Below, in pieces: positions 35,532 through 43,625 of a stretch of DNA of 64,000 bases. The notes under the pieces were generated by a model. That model saw nothing but the letters and a program-made list of their open reading frames with translations. It was not told where the DNA came from and searched no databases. This DNA is from Rubricella aquisinus. GTDB lineage: Bacteria > Pseudomonadota > Alphaproteobacteria > Rhodobacterales > Rhodobacteraceae. The stretch's first letter is position 1. Each line of letters begins with the position of its first letter. The stretch lies in the NCBI RefSeq assembly GCF_014199445.1, contig NZ_JACIJS010000004.1:248001-312000 (forward strand), given 5' to 3'. Made by a program: the position numbers and the translations under genes.

Positions 35532-36130
35532 GAAAAGACCTTTCTGAACAGGGCGATGTCCTGCGGATCGGGGCGTGCCTCTCGCTCCGGGTGCCACATG
35601 ATGCCGCTCATGGCTCGGCCTTCTGCCGCGATGGCCTCGACCGTGCCGTCCTCCGCGACTGCGGCGGGGCGAAAGCCGGGGATCGGGCCCGTGATGCTGC
35701 TGGCGTGATAGGAATTGACCGTGCCGTCCCGCCCGGTCACCGCATGGCGGGTCGCGACATGGCCCGCGACCCCGGTCAGGCTGGCACCCGCCCAGATCGC
35801 CATCATCTGCATCCCCCGACAAATGCCGAGCACCGGATGCCCCTCGACGCCCGCCCAGTCAAGGAGTGCCCGCTCGGTCTCATCGCGCAGGGGGGTCGCA
35901 CCCGGATCGTCCCCGCCGGTCAGCAAAAGGCCATTGATCCCCCAGTTTGTGCAATAGGCGGTGATCCGCTCCGCACCCAAATTGGGCAGGGGCATCCACG
36001 GAGTGCCAGGCAGGGCTGCGGCCATGAACCCGGCCCAATCCTGCGCCAGCGCATCGCGCGGCTCCTCATAGCCGGGGGCGGAGACCTGACGCATGGTCAG
36101 CCCGATACGATATGGCGCCCTATCTGCCAT
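35528..36130 (-). CDS. Class I amidotransferase-like hydrolase; candidate gamma-glutamyl-CDP-amidate hydrolase
   Basis: 200 residues. Catalytic triad is visible: Cys104 in GICRGMQ, His180 and Glu182 in MWHPERE. The fold is that of gamma-glutamyl hydrolases (PuuD-like) and lacks a synthetase partner domain. In C. jejuni, Cj1417 hydrolyses CDP-L-glutamine to cytidine diphosphoramidate and glutamate, and it belongs to this same family. Positioned between the kinase and the cytidylyltransferase as in that locus. The ATG overlaps the upstream gene by 11 bp. Confidence 0.75.
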   Translation of the reverse strand: MADRAPYRIGLTMRQVSAPGYEEPRDALAQDWAGFMAAALPGTPWMPLPNLGAERITAYCTNWGINGLLLTGGDDPGATPLRDETERALLDWAGVEGHPVLGICRGMQMMAIWAGASLTGVAGHVATRHAVTGRDGTVNSYHASSITGPIPGFRPAAVAEDGTVEAIAAEGRAMSGIMWHPEREARPDPQDIALFRKVFS

Positions 36131-38504
36131 GGACGGGCCGAATGATCTTTTCCGCGCAGTTCAGTTCAACCTGCGCTGCGGCGGCGATCCGCTCAAACAC
36201 CTGATCGCCACAGCCGATGGCGGCAGGCACGCCCAGTTCGGCACAGCGCACCGCCATATGTGAGTTCATACCGCCGAACCGGGTGACAAGGGCCGCCGGT
36301 CCTTTCGCGAAAATCCAGTCAAATCCGGGATCGGCATTGCTGATGCACACGATGCGCCCACGAATATCCGCGCCCGGCGGGCTGTCGGCTGAGATATGGC
36401 TCACTGTGCCAACCACCCGACCCGAACCAACGAAATTCGGCACAGACCGGTTGAGCGTGGCCACATAAATATCGCCCGGCGCGGTGATCAGATGCGGCAG
36501 GCGGATGGTCGCGGCATCCACCATGTCTTGCCGTCGCGCATTGGCGATGGGCAGGAAATGCCGGTCGAGGTCTTCTAGCACGGGGGTATGGGTCAGATCG
36601 GCAATCTCAGGCCAGCGCAGGAAGGATACATCATCGGCGGACAAGCCGTTGCTCAGCCCCCAGTGCCGCAGATGCAACAGCGCGTCCGACAGGGCGCGGG
36701 TGAAGATGAATTTCACGTCCTCTCGCGCGGCAATCGCCCGCGCCGCATAGTCAAAAAACGCCTCAGCCGTCAGCACATCAAGCCCCGCCTCGCTCAAGAG
36801 GGAGGACAGCGCCGCGTGCTCCGCGTCCGTGGCGGTGAACGTCGCGACATGCGCTGCCATCGCGGCGGGCTTGTCGGCAAACAGATCCTCCCGCTCGTCA
36901 TAGCGCAGCGAGGTGACGTCATAGGTGCCGGGCCGCAGGTGACCATAACGGGCAAAGAAATCGGGCTGCGTCATCTGCCCGTCATGCACAGCCTCGAAAT
37001 CCGCCATCATGGTGCTGGAATAGGTCTGGATCGCGCGCCGGAACTGGGCCAGTCGGTCGGCGCTGAGCGCCCCGCGCGCCACGGCTGACCGCAGCAGGCT
37101 TTCCGCGATAAAGGCATGGCGCGCGGCCTTGGCAAAGGGGCGGGTGCCATGGCTGCGACAGGCATTGATGAGCCGCACGGCATGACCCAGATGCGCGGCC
37201 CCGTCTCCGTCGCCGCCACGCGGCGCGGTGTGATGAAGCAGCGTTTGCGCCTCTGCAATCGCGCGCTCAAGACCCGCCCGCGCCGGGTCCAGATTATCGC
37301 GGGTCAGCGCAATCAGCGCAGCGCGGTAGTCGTCAAATTCTTGCGGGGCAAGCAGGCCGGGATAGCGCGCCTGAAACTGCGCGTCGAAATCGAAGCTCAT
37401 GCAGGTCGGCACGATCTCGAACTCGACCTTGTCATGAAATTCCGGCTGCGCCTTGAGCCGCGCGATCCACGCATCCACCAGCACCGCACCCGTCGTATCC
37501 GCCAGCCCGGCTGGCAGGAACGAATTAAAGCTCGCCCGCACGTCGATAAAGGGATGGGTATGCAGCACCGTCATCAGTGGCGTGCGCGGCAGCGCGCGAT
37601 AGCCCATCTCCGCGCGGGCCTCATGCCAGACATGCCCGGTGATCAGATCGTGATAGAGCGAGGTCGCAAGCGGGCGCGGCGTGGTCCCGATGATCTCCGC
37701 CGGGTTCCAGTCGGGCATCACGCCATAGGCCGTCCCTTGCCCCAGCAGCCCCGGTTGCGGCGCGAATGCGCGCGTCAGATGCGCCTCCAGATGTGCCAAT
37801 TCGCGCCGCACGCGCCGCTCGATCACCGGGTGCCAATGCCGCGCCAGAACGATGCGCCGCACTTGCAACAGCACCAGATCGCCACCCCGGGTCATGCAAA
37901 ATTCGATGTCGAGTGCTGCGGAGCCTGTGATGGCCTCCAACTCCCGCGCCAATGCGATGAACCGCGCCACGCGCTCCGATTTCAGGGCCGCAGGGGCGGT
38001 GTCGCGATGCACATAAAGGCTCTTGTGCACGCCCGTGCCGCTTGTCACCACATCCGGGCGTCCGGTTTCATCATCGAAATCGAGCCGGTAATAGGGCGCG
38101 CCACTGGCCATGTCGAAGGTCATGATGACCCCGCTCACGGCGATATCCCCGATCATGGGCTGCACAAGGATCTGATCCCCGTCCCGCGCGGTCATGGAGG
38201 CGCTGACCTGATCCATCGCTTGCGCCAGCTGTGCAGGATCATCGGTAGGCACATCAAGAAGGCTGAGAAAGGCACCCGCCATGGAGCTTTCGGCGGCGTC
38301 CTCGCTCAACGCGCTTGACCGGACGGCCAGCCGCTGCCCGGCAAAGCGCGCGGCAATCGCGGCCAGCACGCCGTCCCGGTCCTTCACCCATGCGTCGCGG
38401 CGGGTGACATGGACCGGCGGCACCATCGCCGTCGTCACAAGTGGCGCCAGCAGAGCGAGCGTTTCGGCTTTGGTCCCGAAGGTGAAGCGAGGCGTGTCAG
38501 TCAT
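36120..38504 (-). CDS. PEP-synthase-like phosphotransferase; candidate L-glutamine kinase
   Basis: 794 residues. The N-terminus is an ATP-grasp-like PPDK_N domain (about 55-230; AVRSSALSEDAAESSMAGAF; VLLQVRRIVL) and the C-terminus a swivelling phosphohistidine domain with GGMNSHMAVRCAELGVPAAIG, the catalytic His being residue 749. There is no C-terminal PEP/pyruvate barrel, so it is not a PEP synthase. The middle (about 240-640) has no motif I know. This layout equals that of C. jejuni Cj1418, which phosphorylates the amide nitrogen of L-glutamine, and of rifampin phosphotransferase. The neighbours favour the glutamine kinase reading. Confidence 0.78.
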   Translation of the reverse strand: MTDTPRFTFGTKAETLALLAPLVTTAMVPPVHVTRRDAWVKDRDGVLAAIAARFAGQRLAVRSSALSEDAAESSMAGAFLSLLDVPTDDPAQLAQAMDQVSASMTARDGDQILVQPMIGDIAVSGVIMTFDMASGAPYYRLDFDDETGRPDVVTSGTGVHKSLYVHRDTAPAALKSERVARFIALARELEAITGSAALDIEFCMTRGGDLVLLQVRRIVLARHWHPVIERRVRRELAHLEAHLTRAFAPQPGLLGQGTAYGVMPDWNPAEIIGTTPRPLATSLYHDLITGHVWHEARAEMGYRALPRTPLMTVLHTHPFIDVRASFNSFLPAGLADTTGAVLVDAWIARLKAQPEFHDKVEFEIVPTCMSFDFDAQFQARYPGLLAPQEFDDYRAALIALTRDNLDPARAGLERAIAEAQTLLHHTAPRGGDGDGAAHLGHAVRLINACRSHGTRPFAKAARHAFIAESLLRSAVARGALSADRLAQFRRAIQTYSSTMMADFEAVHDGQMTQPDFFARYGHLRPGTYDVTSLRYDEREDLFADKPAAMAAHVATFTATDAEHAALSSLLSEAGLDVLTAEAFFDYAARAIAAREDVKFIFTRALSDALLHLRHWGLSNGLSADDVSFLRWPEIADLTHTPVLEDLDRHFLPIANARRQDMVDAATIRLPHLITAPGDIYVATLNRSVPNFVGSGRVVGTVSHISADSPPGADIRGRIVCISNADPGFDWIFAKGPAALVTRFGGMNSHMAVRCAELGVPAAIGCGDQVFERIAAAAQVELNCAEKIIRPVHGR

Positions 38505-38569
38505 CGCGGCGGCAGTCCTTGGCTCATTCTGGCCCTTTGTGCGACAAATGCTGTGCGGCGTCCATTGTT

Positions 38570-39829
38570 CTAAGGCGCTGAGATTTGCGCTCTCGTGCCA
38601 CTGAGCGCCATCAATGCGATATGTTTCAGGATCGGATGGATCACATAATAAACGCCCTCTGGCCCCTCCGTGGGCTGTGGTGTCAGGTGATCCGCGCCAT
38701 GCCGCGCGATCTCACCCACGATCCGCCCCATCAGATCGGCCCGGATGCTCGCGTCATAAAGCCGGTCCACATCCATGCCTGACGCGGGAATGGGATAGCT
38801 TTGCCGCGCCAGCACCGGCCCCGTGTCAATCTGGGGGTCAAGCCAGATCGCGCTGACAGCGGGCGCCTGTCCGTTCAGCAACGCGTAGTAAAGCGTGGTG
38901 GAGCCGCGATACTCCGGCAGCGACCCCGAATGCAGGTGCAAGAAGCGCACACCGCATTCCAGCGTCTCTTTCGACACGATTTGCCCGCCCAACCCGGCAT
39001 AGAGGGTCACGCCACCCCCCTGTCGGCGCAGCACGTCCCGCACCGCCGGGTCGTTCACATCGGGCGCGGCGATCCGAGTGACGGGAATGCCCGCGCGGGC
39101 ACAGGTGGCGGTGGCAGGCTCGGACAGGTCGGGCAGGAACACCCCGTCCCAGTTTTGCGGGCCGCTGGGTAGCGCGGCGGGCCCGTCCTCCCCCAGAAAA
39201 AGGACATACTCGGGGATCAGGCCCAGCATGACGAGCCGCTGGATATAGGCCCGCGCCCGCGCGCTGGCACAGAGGATCGCGGACAAGCCGGGGATCACCC
39301 GTGCGGGCGCTGGCGCGGCCTGCCACGGAACGGGCGCAAAGGGTCGGAGAGGCGGCAGCGCCACCCTTTCCGCAAGTGCCCGGATCAATCGCTGCTCCGC
39401 CACGCGCCCGTCCTTGGGCAGATGACCAAGTGCTGTCAGCGTGTCATTCACCTTAAGGAGCGTATTGAGATACCAAAGCTGGCCCGTCCGCTCATAGGCG
39501 CCAGCCAGCCGGTCGGCAAATAACCGGTAGCTTTTCATATCCTCAAACCGCGTTGTATCGACCGCTCGCCATGACGGCAGATAGTCATCATGGAGCCGCT
39601 TGGTCACCTCAAAGCGCTGCACCAGTTTGTCGAGCGTCGCGGTGTCCAGTGGGCCGGAAAGGCGCTGCCGCGTCGGCGTCGCGTCATGCGGTGGTGGGGG
39701 GGCATCTTGCGCCCCGGCGCGCGCCGATAGCCACGCGTCGAATGTCGCCTGCCCATGAAAGGCGCTGTAGAAATAGGTGTTGCGCTCATGCAGCAAGCGG
39801 CCGCTGGCATAGGGGTAGATCGTGCTCAC
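38570..39829 (-). CDS. Formyltransferase-like protein with an uncharacterised N-terminal domain
   Basis: 419 residues from a GTG overlapping the kinase stop (GTGA). Residues 1-175 form a domain I do not recognise (VTKRLHDDYLPSWRAVDTT, MKSYRLFADRLAGAYERTG). From about 177 a formyltransferase fold follows: LHLHSGSLPEYRGSTTLYYA with His300, and IDTGPVLA with Asp335. The usual Asn of the Asn-His-Asp triad is His298 here, so the chemistry may differ. In C. jejuni two methyltransferases (Cj1419, Cj1420) sit in the corresponding place. It may formylate or otherwise modify the phosphoramidate or the amino sugar; this is inference. Confidence 0.75.
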   Translation of the reverse strand: MSTIYPYASGRLLHERNTYFYSAFHGQATFDAWLSARAGAQDAPPPPHDATPTRQRLSGPLDTATLDKLVQRFEVTKRLHDDYLPSWRAVDTTRFEDMKSYRLFADRLAGAYERTGQLWYLNTLLKVNDTLTALGHLPKDGRVAEQRLIRALAERVALPPLRPFAPVPWQAAPAPARVIPGLSAILCASARARAYIQRLVMLGLIPEYVLFLGEDGPAALPSGPQNWDGVFLPDLSEPATATCARAGIPVTRIAAPDVNDPAVRDVLRRQGGGVTLYAGLGGQIVSKETLECGVRFLHLHSGSLPEYRGSTTLYYALLNGQAPAVSAIWLDPQIDTGPVLARQSYPIPASGMDVDRLYDASIRADLMGRIVGEIARHGADHLTPQPTEGPEGVYYVIHPILKHIALMALSGTRAQISAP

Positions 39830-40341
39830 AGTGCCGCCCGCGCGATGATCTGCTCTGCGAGCTTGGCGAGATCGGGCGTGTCCCCGCTGGATGCGATGAC
39901 CATATCCGGGTGTTCGGGCCGCGGAAACGGGATGTCGATCCCCACGACCTCCCCGGCCTCTCCCCGTGCCGCGCGCGCATAGAGACCTTTGACATCGCGC
40001 GCCTGTAACACCTCTATCGGGGCATCCATGAACACTTCGAAATAGCGGCTGAACCGGGTGCGGTTGGCGGCTTGCATATCGGGGAAGAGCGACAGGATGC
40101 AGCACACCACATGAATGCCCTGCCGATCCAGCATCTCGCACAATGCCGTGATCCGCTCCGCATTCCGCCGCCGCCCTGCGACCGTGTAGGCGTCCTTGTC
40201 GCGATCAGCGGCGAAAACCGCGCGCAACTCGTCCCCATCAAGGAATACGGTGTTGGCGTGGCGGGTTTTCAGGCGATCATACACTTCCCGCCCCAAGGTC
40301 GTCTTGCCTGAGCCGGATAATCCGATGAACCAGAGGATCAT
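39826..40341 (-). CDS. CysC-like kinase; candidate cytidine diphosphoramidate kinase
   Basis: 171 residues: P-loop GLSGSGKTT (7-15), FLDGDELRAVF, GRRRNAERI, and a C-terminal ADPI-like GIDIPFPRPEHPDMVI. It looks like APS kinase, but sulfate activation is already covered by the Sat-CysC fusion at 8073. C. jejuni Cj1415, annotated as an APS kinase, actually phosphorylates the 3'-hydroxyl of cytidine diphosphoramidate. Fixed position in this operon supports that role. The ATG at 40341 has AAAGGGA upstream; both ends overlap neighbours by four bases. Confidence 0.78.
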   Translation of the reverse strand: MILWFIGLSGSGKTTLGREVYDRLKTRHANTVFLDGDELRAVFAADRDKDAYTVAGRRRNAERITALCEMLDRQGIHVVCCILSLFPDMQAANRTRFSRYFEVFMDAPIEVLQARDVKGLYARAARGEAGEVVGIDIPFPRPEHPDMVIASSGDTPDLAKLAEQIIARAAL

Positions 40342-41432
40342 GGCGCGGTCCCTTTCGTCAGCCAGCTTCTGTCTATCAGCGCGCGGGCCGCGTGCTGGGC
40401 GGCTGTGCCCTGATGCGGCGCGAAATACCGCGCGCTTTGGTCCGCGCACGCCGCGCCATGCGCAGCCCATGTCGCGTCATCCTCCAACACCCCACGAATG
40501 CCCCGATCCGATGCGCCGACATGGCGAAAGACCTGCCGCAATCCGATATCGCTGGAGTCCGGGCCCGTGAGCGTATCCGCCGCCGCTTGTGGGACATCAA
40601 GCAGGATAAACCGTTTGCCCGCATAGATCGCACCAAAAGCCGGGCCACCATAGTCAAACAGCATAAAGTCGGCCAGTTGGTAGAGGGGGATGTTGTCCTC
40701 TGCCGTCTCAATCAGTCGCGTAAGGGGGAGCGCTCGCAATGAGGCTATCCTGTCCGGCTCGCTTTGTGGCATCAGGGGATGCACTTTCACCACCACATTG
40801 TAATCGGCGCACAGTGCTGCAATCTCATCGTTGAACAGCCCGACGGAGGACAATTCCAGCCATGTCGGCAGCCACACGATGGTCCGCTTCGCCGGATCGC
40901 AGCCAAACCGATCATAGAGCGCGGGCATATCGGGGGTTTCTGTGAAATAGCGGTCAAAGCGCGGGAAGCCCATTTCATAGGTCGGCAGGCCGTAGCGGGC
41001 TTTGAACGCCCCCGCATGATAGGGGCCAAAGCACAAAATCCCGTCATAGATCGTGTTCCACGGCGCGAGGTTATGCGCACTTTTCCCGGCGGCATACATA
41101 AAGCGGATATTCTCCACCGCGAGGCTGTGGAGCAATCGGCCATTGCGCTGGGCGATGAAGTGATTGGTCACAAGGCAGCGGTATTTCTGACCCAGATTGC
41201 GGATCCGGCGCTGTTTGATCACGCCGCAGCCCCATGCGGCGCGTTGCTCAGGCGTGATGGTGATCGGCTCGCGATGGGTCAGGATATCAAACGCGGCCCC
41301 CGCTCGCGCCAGCGCGTCAAACACCGGGGCGTAATGGTTGATCAGTTCTTGCGTGTGCACAAGAAAGGCCAACCGCTCAAGGATGGTGACGGGGGACTGT
41401 TCGGCTTCCATCTCGATTTGGGTTTTCCTCAT
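40338..41432 (-). CDS. TagF/CDP-glycerol glycerophosphotransferase-like transferase
   Basis: About 364 residues, first gene of the operon. A GT-B-like architecture with VWLPTWLELSSVGLF, the VVVKVHPLMPQSEPD segment (His for the phosphotransferase active site) and a C-terminal FMLFDYGGPAFGAIYAGKRFILLD resembling TagF's acceptor/donor site. Such enzymes use CDP-activated donors; here a CDP-phosphoramidate derivative is an attractive donor. No membrane segment. The start may be ATG 41432 or 41411; no strong ribosome site is seen for either. Confidence 0.72.
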   Translation of the reverse strand: MRKTQIEMEAEQSPVTILERLAFLVHTQELINHYAPVFDALARAGAAFDILTHREPITITPEQRAAWGCGVIKQRRIRNLGQKYRCLVTNHFIAQRNGRLLHSLAVENIRFMYAAGKSAHNLAPWNTIYDGILCFGPYHAGAFKARYGLPTYEMGFPRFDRYFTETPDMPALYDRFGCDPAKRTIVWLPTWLELSSVGLFNDEIAALCADYNVVVKVHPLMPQSEPDRIASLRALPLTRLIETAEDNIPLYQLADFMLFDYGGPAFGAIYAGKRFILLDVPQAAADTLTGPDSSDIGLRQVFRHVGASDRGIRGVLEDDATWAAHGAACADQSARYFAPHQGTAAQHAARALIDRSWLTKGTAP

Positions 41433-41609
41433 GGATCGTGACGCCGACCCCGGCACCTGTGCTCCCCTGCAATAAAGGCTGTGTTCCCGCCCGACTTCAA
41501 GGTTGATAAGCAGGGCGAGTGTCTGCGGGGGCAGCTTGGGGTTGGTGCCTTGCATCCATGGCAGTCGGGACCACTTATCACGGGGCACCGTCACTGGTCA
41601 TATGGGATG

Positions 41610-41696
41610 TGGTGCCCGGGGGGGGACTCGAACCCCCACGATCGTTAGATCGGCGGATTTTGAATCCGCTGCGTCTACCAATTCCGCCACCCGGGC
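41610..41696 (-). tRNA. tRNA-Leu (anticodon CAA)
   Basis: On the minus strand the 87-nt sequence begins GCCCGGGTGGCGGAATTGG, has the anticodon arm GCGGA-TTCAAAA-TCCGC (anticodon CAA), a long variable arm of the leucine type, GGTTCGAGTCC in the T arm and encoded CCA. The acceptor stem GCCCGGG/CCCGGGC is perfect. It lies upstream of the surface-polysaccharide operon, on the same strand; no direct repeat suggesting an attachment site was noticed. Confidence 0.95.
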
Positions 41697-41832
41697 ATGG
41701 GCATCAGGCTTACAATCCAATTTCACCGGGTGCAACGGGATTTGAACGTGATCCGCGCCCAATCGTCCGAGAAATCGCGGGCCGCGCGAATGGTGAGTGG
41801 ACAGACCCCGCGCCCGGCGATAACAGACCGCC

Positions 41833-42411
41833 ATGATCCGTGCGATGTACGATATGACCCTCCGCCTTGCGGCCACGCGCTATGCGCTGGGTGTGCTGGC
41901 TGTTGTGAGCTTCATGGAAAGCTCGGTCTTTCCGATTCCCCCCGATGTGCTGTTGATCCCGATGGTTCTGGCCGCGCCGCACCGTGCGTGGTTGATCGCG
42001 GGCGTGTGTACGGTTGCCTCCGTTCTGGGGGGCGGGCTGGGATATTGGATCGGTGCGGCGCTTCTGGAAACGGTCGGCCGCCCGGTGCTGGAGATGTATG
42101 GCAAATGGGATTATTTTGCCGAGTTTGCCGCCCGCTATAATGATTTTGGGGCTTGGGCAGTGCTGTTTGCCGGGGTGACACCTTTTCCTTACAAGGTCAT
42201 TACCATCGCGTCCGGGGCCACGGGCCTTGATCTGATGACCTTCATGGTCTCCTCCGTCGTGGCGCGGGGGCTGCGGTTTTTCCTTGTGGCTGCCCTTTTG
42301 TGGAAGTTCGGCCCACCCATTCGTGATTTCATCGAAAAGCGGCTTGGCCTTATGTTCACCATCGCGATGGTGTTGTTGATCGGGGGCTTTGTGATGGTGA
42401 GCTATGTCTAG
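41833..42411 (+). CDS. YqaA/DedA-family membrane protein
   Basis: 192 residues with about five hydrophobic segments. Features of the YqaA group include SFMESSVFPIPPDVLLIPMVLA and GVTPFPYKVITIASGATGLD. DedA-type proteins are linked to undecaprenyl-phosphate or phospholipid recycling. The stop overlaps the dsbB start by eight bases. Confidence 0.88.
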   Translation: MIRAMYDMTLRLAATRYALGVLAVVSFMESSVFPIPPDVLLIPMVLAAPHRAWLIAGVCTVASVLGGGLGYWIGAALLETVGRPVLEMYGKWDYFAEFAARYNDFGAWAVLFAGVTPFPYKVITIASGATGLDLMTFMVSSVVARGLRFFLVAALLWKFGPPIRDFIEKRLGLMFTIAMVLLIGGFVMVSYV

Positions 42412-42883
42412 CACGGTGGGCGCACGCCTTGGGCTGATCGGAGTGGCAGCAGGTGGGTCTGCCGCGCTGCTCCTCGCGGCATTCGGGTTTGAATATATCG
42501 GCGGGCTCGCGCCCTGTCAGATGTGCATCTGGCAACGCTGGCCCCATGCGGCGGCGATTGCGTTTGGAGTGCTCGCCTTTCTTTTGCCCGGTGCGGCGCG
42601 CTGGATCGCGGTGCTGGGGCTCCTGGCGGCGCTGACAACCGCTGGGATCGGCGTGTTTCACGCGGGTGTCGAATGGGGCTTTTGGGAGGGCATCACGGCC
42701 TGCGCGGGCGGGGGCGACGTTGGGTCGCTGTCCTCCACCGATCTGATGGCGCAGATCATGGATGCGCCGCTGGTGCGGTGCGATCAGGTGCCATGGAGCC
42801 TCTTTGGCATTTCCATGGCTGGCTGGAACGCGCTTGTCTCTTTCTTCCTCGCAGGGCTTTGGCTGCAGGCGGTGCGCGCTTAA
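42404..42883 (+). CDS. dsbB: Disulfide bond formation protein B
   Basis: 159 residues, four membrane segments. First periplasmic redox pair CQMC (GGLAPCQMCIWQRW) and a second Cys pair (ITACAGGG; LVRCDQ), then WSLFGISMAGWNALVS. DsbB reoxidises DsbA using quinone. It overlaps the DedA-type gene by eight bases and ends four bases into the convergent HNH gene. Confidence 0.92.
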   Translation: MSSTVGARLGLIGVAAGGSAALLLAAFGFEYIGGLAPCQMCIWQRWPHAAAIAFGVLAFLLPGAARWIAVLGLLAALTTAGIGVFHAGVEWGFWEGITACAGGGDVGSLSSTDLMAQIMDAPLVRCDQVPWSLFGISMAGWNALVSFFLAGLWLQAVRA

Positions 42884-43464
42884 GCGTCCAGTTCCGCATC
42901 CCAATAGAGGAAATCCATCCAGCTTTCATGCAGGTGGTTGGGCGGGAATTTCCGGCCCACATTGCGCAGATGTTCCGGGTGGGGCGCACGCGGCGGGCGG
43001 CGCAGCGACATATTCGCCCCTTTCACTGTCTTGGACCCTTTGCGCAGGTTGCAGGGGGAGCAGGCGGCGACCACGTTTTCCCATGTGGTGCGCCCGCCGC
43101 GTGCGCGCGGGATCACATGGTCAAACGTCATCTCCCCCTGCGCGCCGCAATACTGGCAGGTAAACTCATCGCGCAAGAACAGGTTGAACCGGGTGAACGC
43201 GGTGGATTTGGCGGGCCGCACATAATCCTTCAGCACCACAACCGAAGGCAGACGAAACGCCGTCGAGGGGCTGTGCACCACATGGTCATATTCTGCAAGG
43301 ATCGTGACCCGATCCAGAAACGCGGCCTTGACCGCTTCCTGCCATGGCCACAGCGACAACGGGAAATAAGAGAGCGGGCGAAAATCCGCATTCAACACCA
43401 GCGCGGGATGCTCCCGCAGGCTGGAGGGGCTTCGCACAAAATTCGCAGCGAATTGGGTATCCAT
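42880..43464 (-). CDS. HNH endonuclease domain protein
   Basis: 194 residues with a C-terminal HNH domain: CQYCGAQGEMTFDHVIPRARGG, TTWENVVAACSPCNLRKGSKT; two CxxC knuckles flank the DHV core. The N-terminal part (VLNADFRPLSYFPLSLWPWQEAVKAAF) is typical of a chromosomally conserved alphaproteobacterial HNH family, whose role is not known to me. It does not look like a mobile element gene. Ends overlapping dsbB by four bases. Confidence 0.88.
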   Translation of the reverse strand: MDTQFAANFVRSPSSLREHPALVLNADFRPLSYFPLSLWPWQEAVKAAFLDRVTILAEYDHVVHSPSTAFRLPSVVVLKDYVRPAKSTAFTRFNLFLRDEFTCQYCGAQGEMTFDHVIPRARGGRTTWENVVAACSPCNLRKGSKTVKGANMSLRRPPRAPHPEHLRNVGRKFPPNHLHESWMDFLYWDAELDA

Positions 43465-43525
43465 GGTGACGTGTCATCCTCTCACGACTATCGCGCGCGG
43501 GGACGGGACAACGTCCCACGGTGAA

Positions 43526-43586
43526 ACTATATATGGGTGTCAATTTCTGACAAGCCCCAAGGTCGTGGGGTGCCATCCCATATAGT
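43526..43586. promoter_or_regulatory. Imperfect inverted repeat between HNH and MOSC genes
   Basis: ACTATATATGGG (43526-43537) is repeated inverted as CCCATATAGT (43577-43586), with two extra bases in the left arm. It lies in a 161-bp gap that also contains the HNH promoter region (TATATA on the minus strand). A downstream GGGAC-AAC-GTCCC palindrome is at 43505-43517. Role unknown. Confidence 0.35.
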
Positions 43587-43625
43587 GGGAGGATAGCGCG
43601 GGGATGTGACGGTTTCGTTGCGCGC

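Noticed and set aside
36120-38504. Calling the 794-residue protein a PEP synthase
   Set aside because: The C-terminal PEP/pyruvate barrel is missing; only the ATP-binding and phosphohistidine domains are present.
39830-40141. N-terminal extension of the formyltransferase-like frame
   Set aside because: It overlaps the kinase coding region in another frame; the GTG at 39829 with GTGA overlap is the natural start.
39826-40341. Reading the CysC-like gene as a sulfate-assimilation APS kinase
   Set aside because: A Sat-CysC fusion is already present and this gene is locked into a surface-glycan operon with Cj1416-Cj1418-like genes.
41610-41833. tRNA-Leu as an integration site for a genomic island
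   Set aside because: No integrase and no direct repeat of the tRNA 3' end were seen in the window, although the polysaccharide locus is adjacent.
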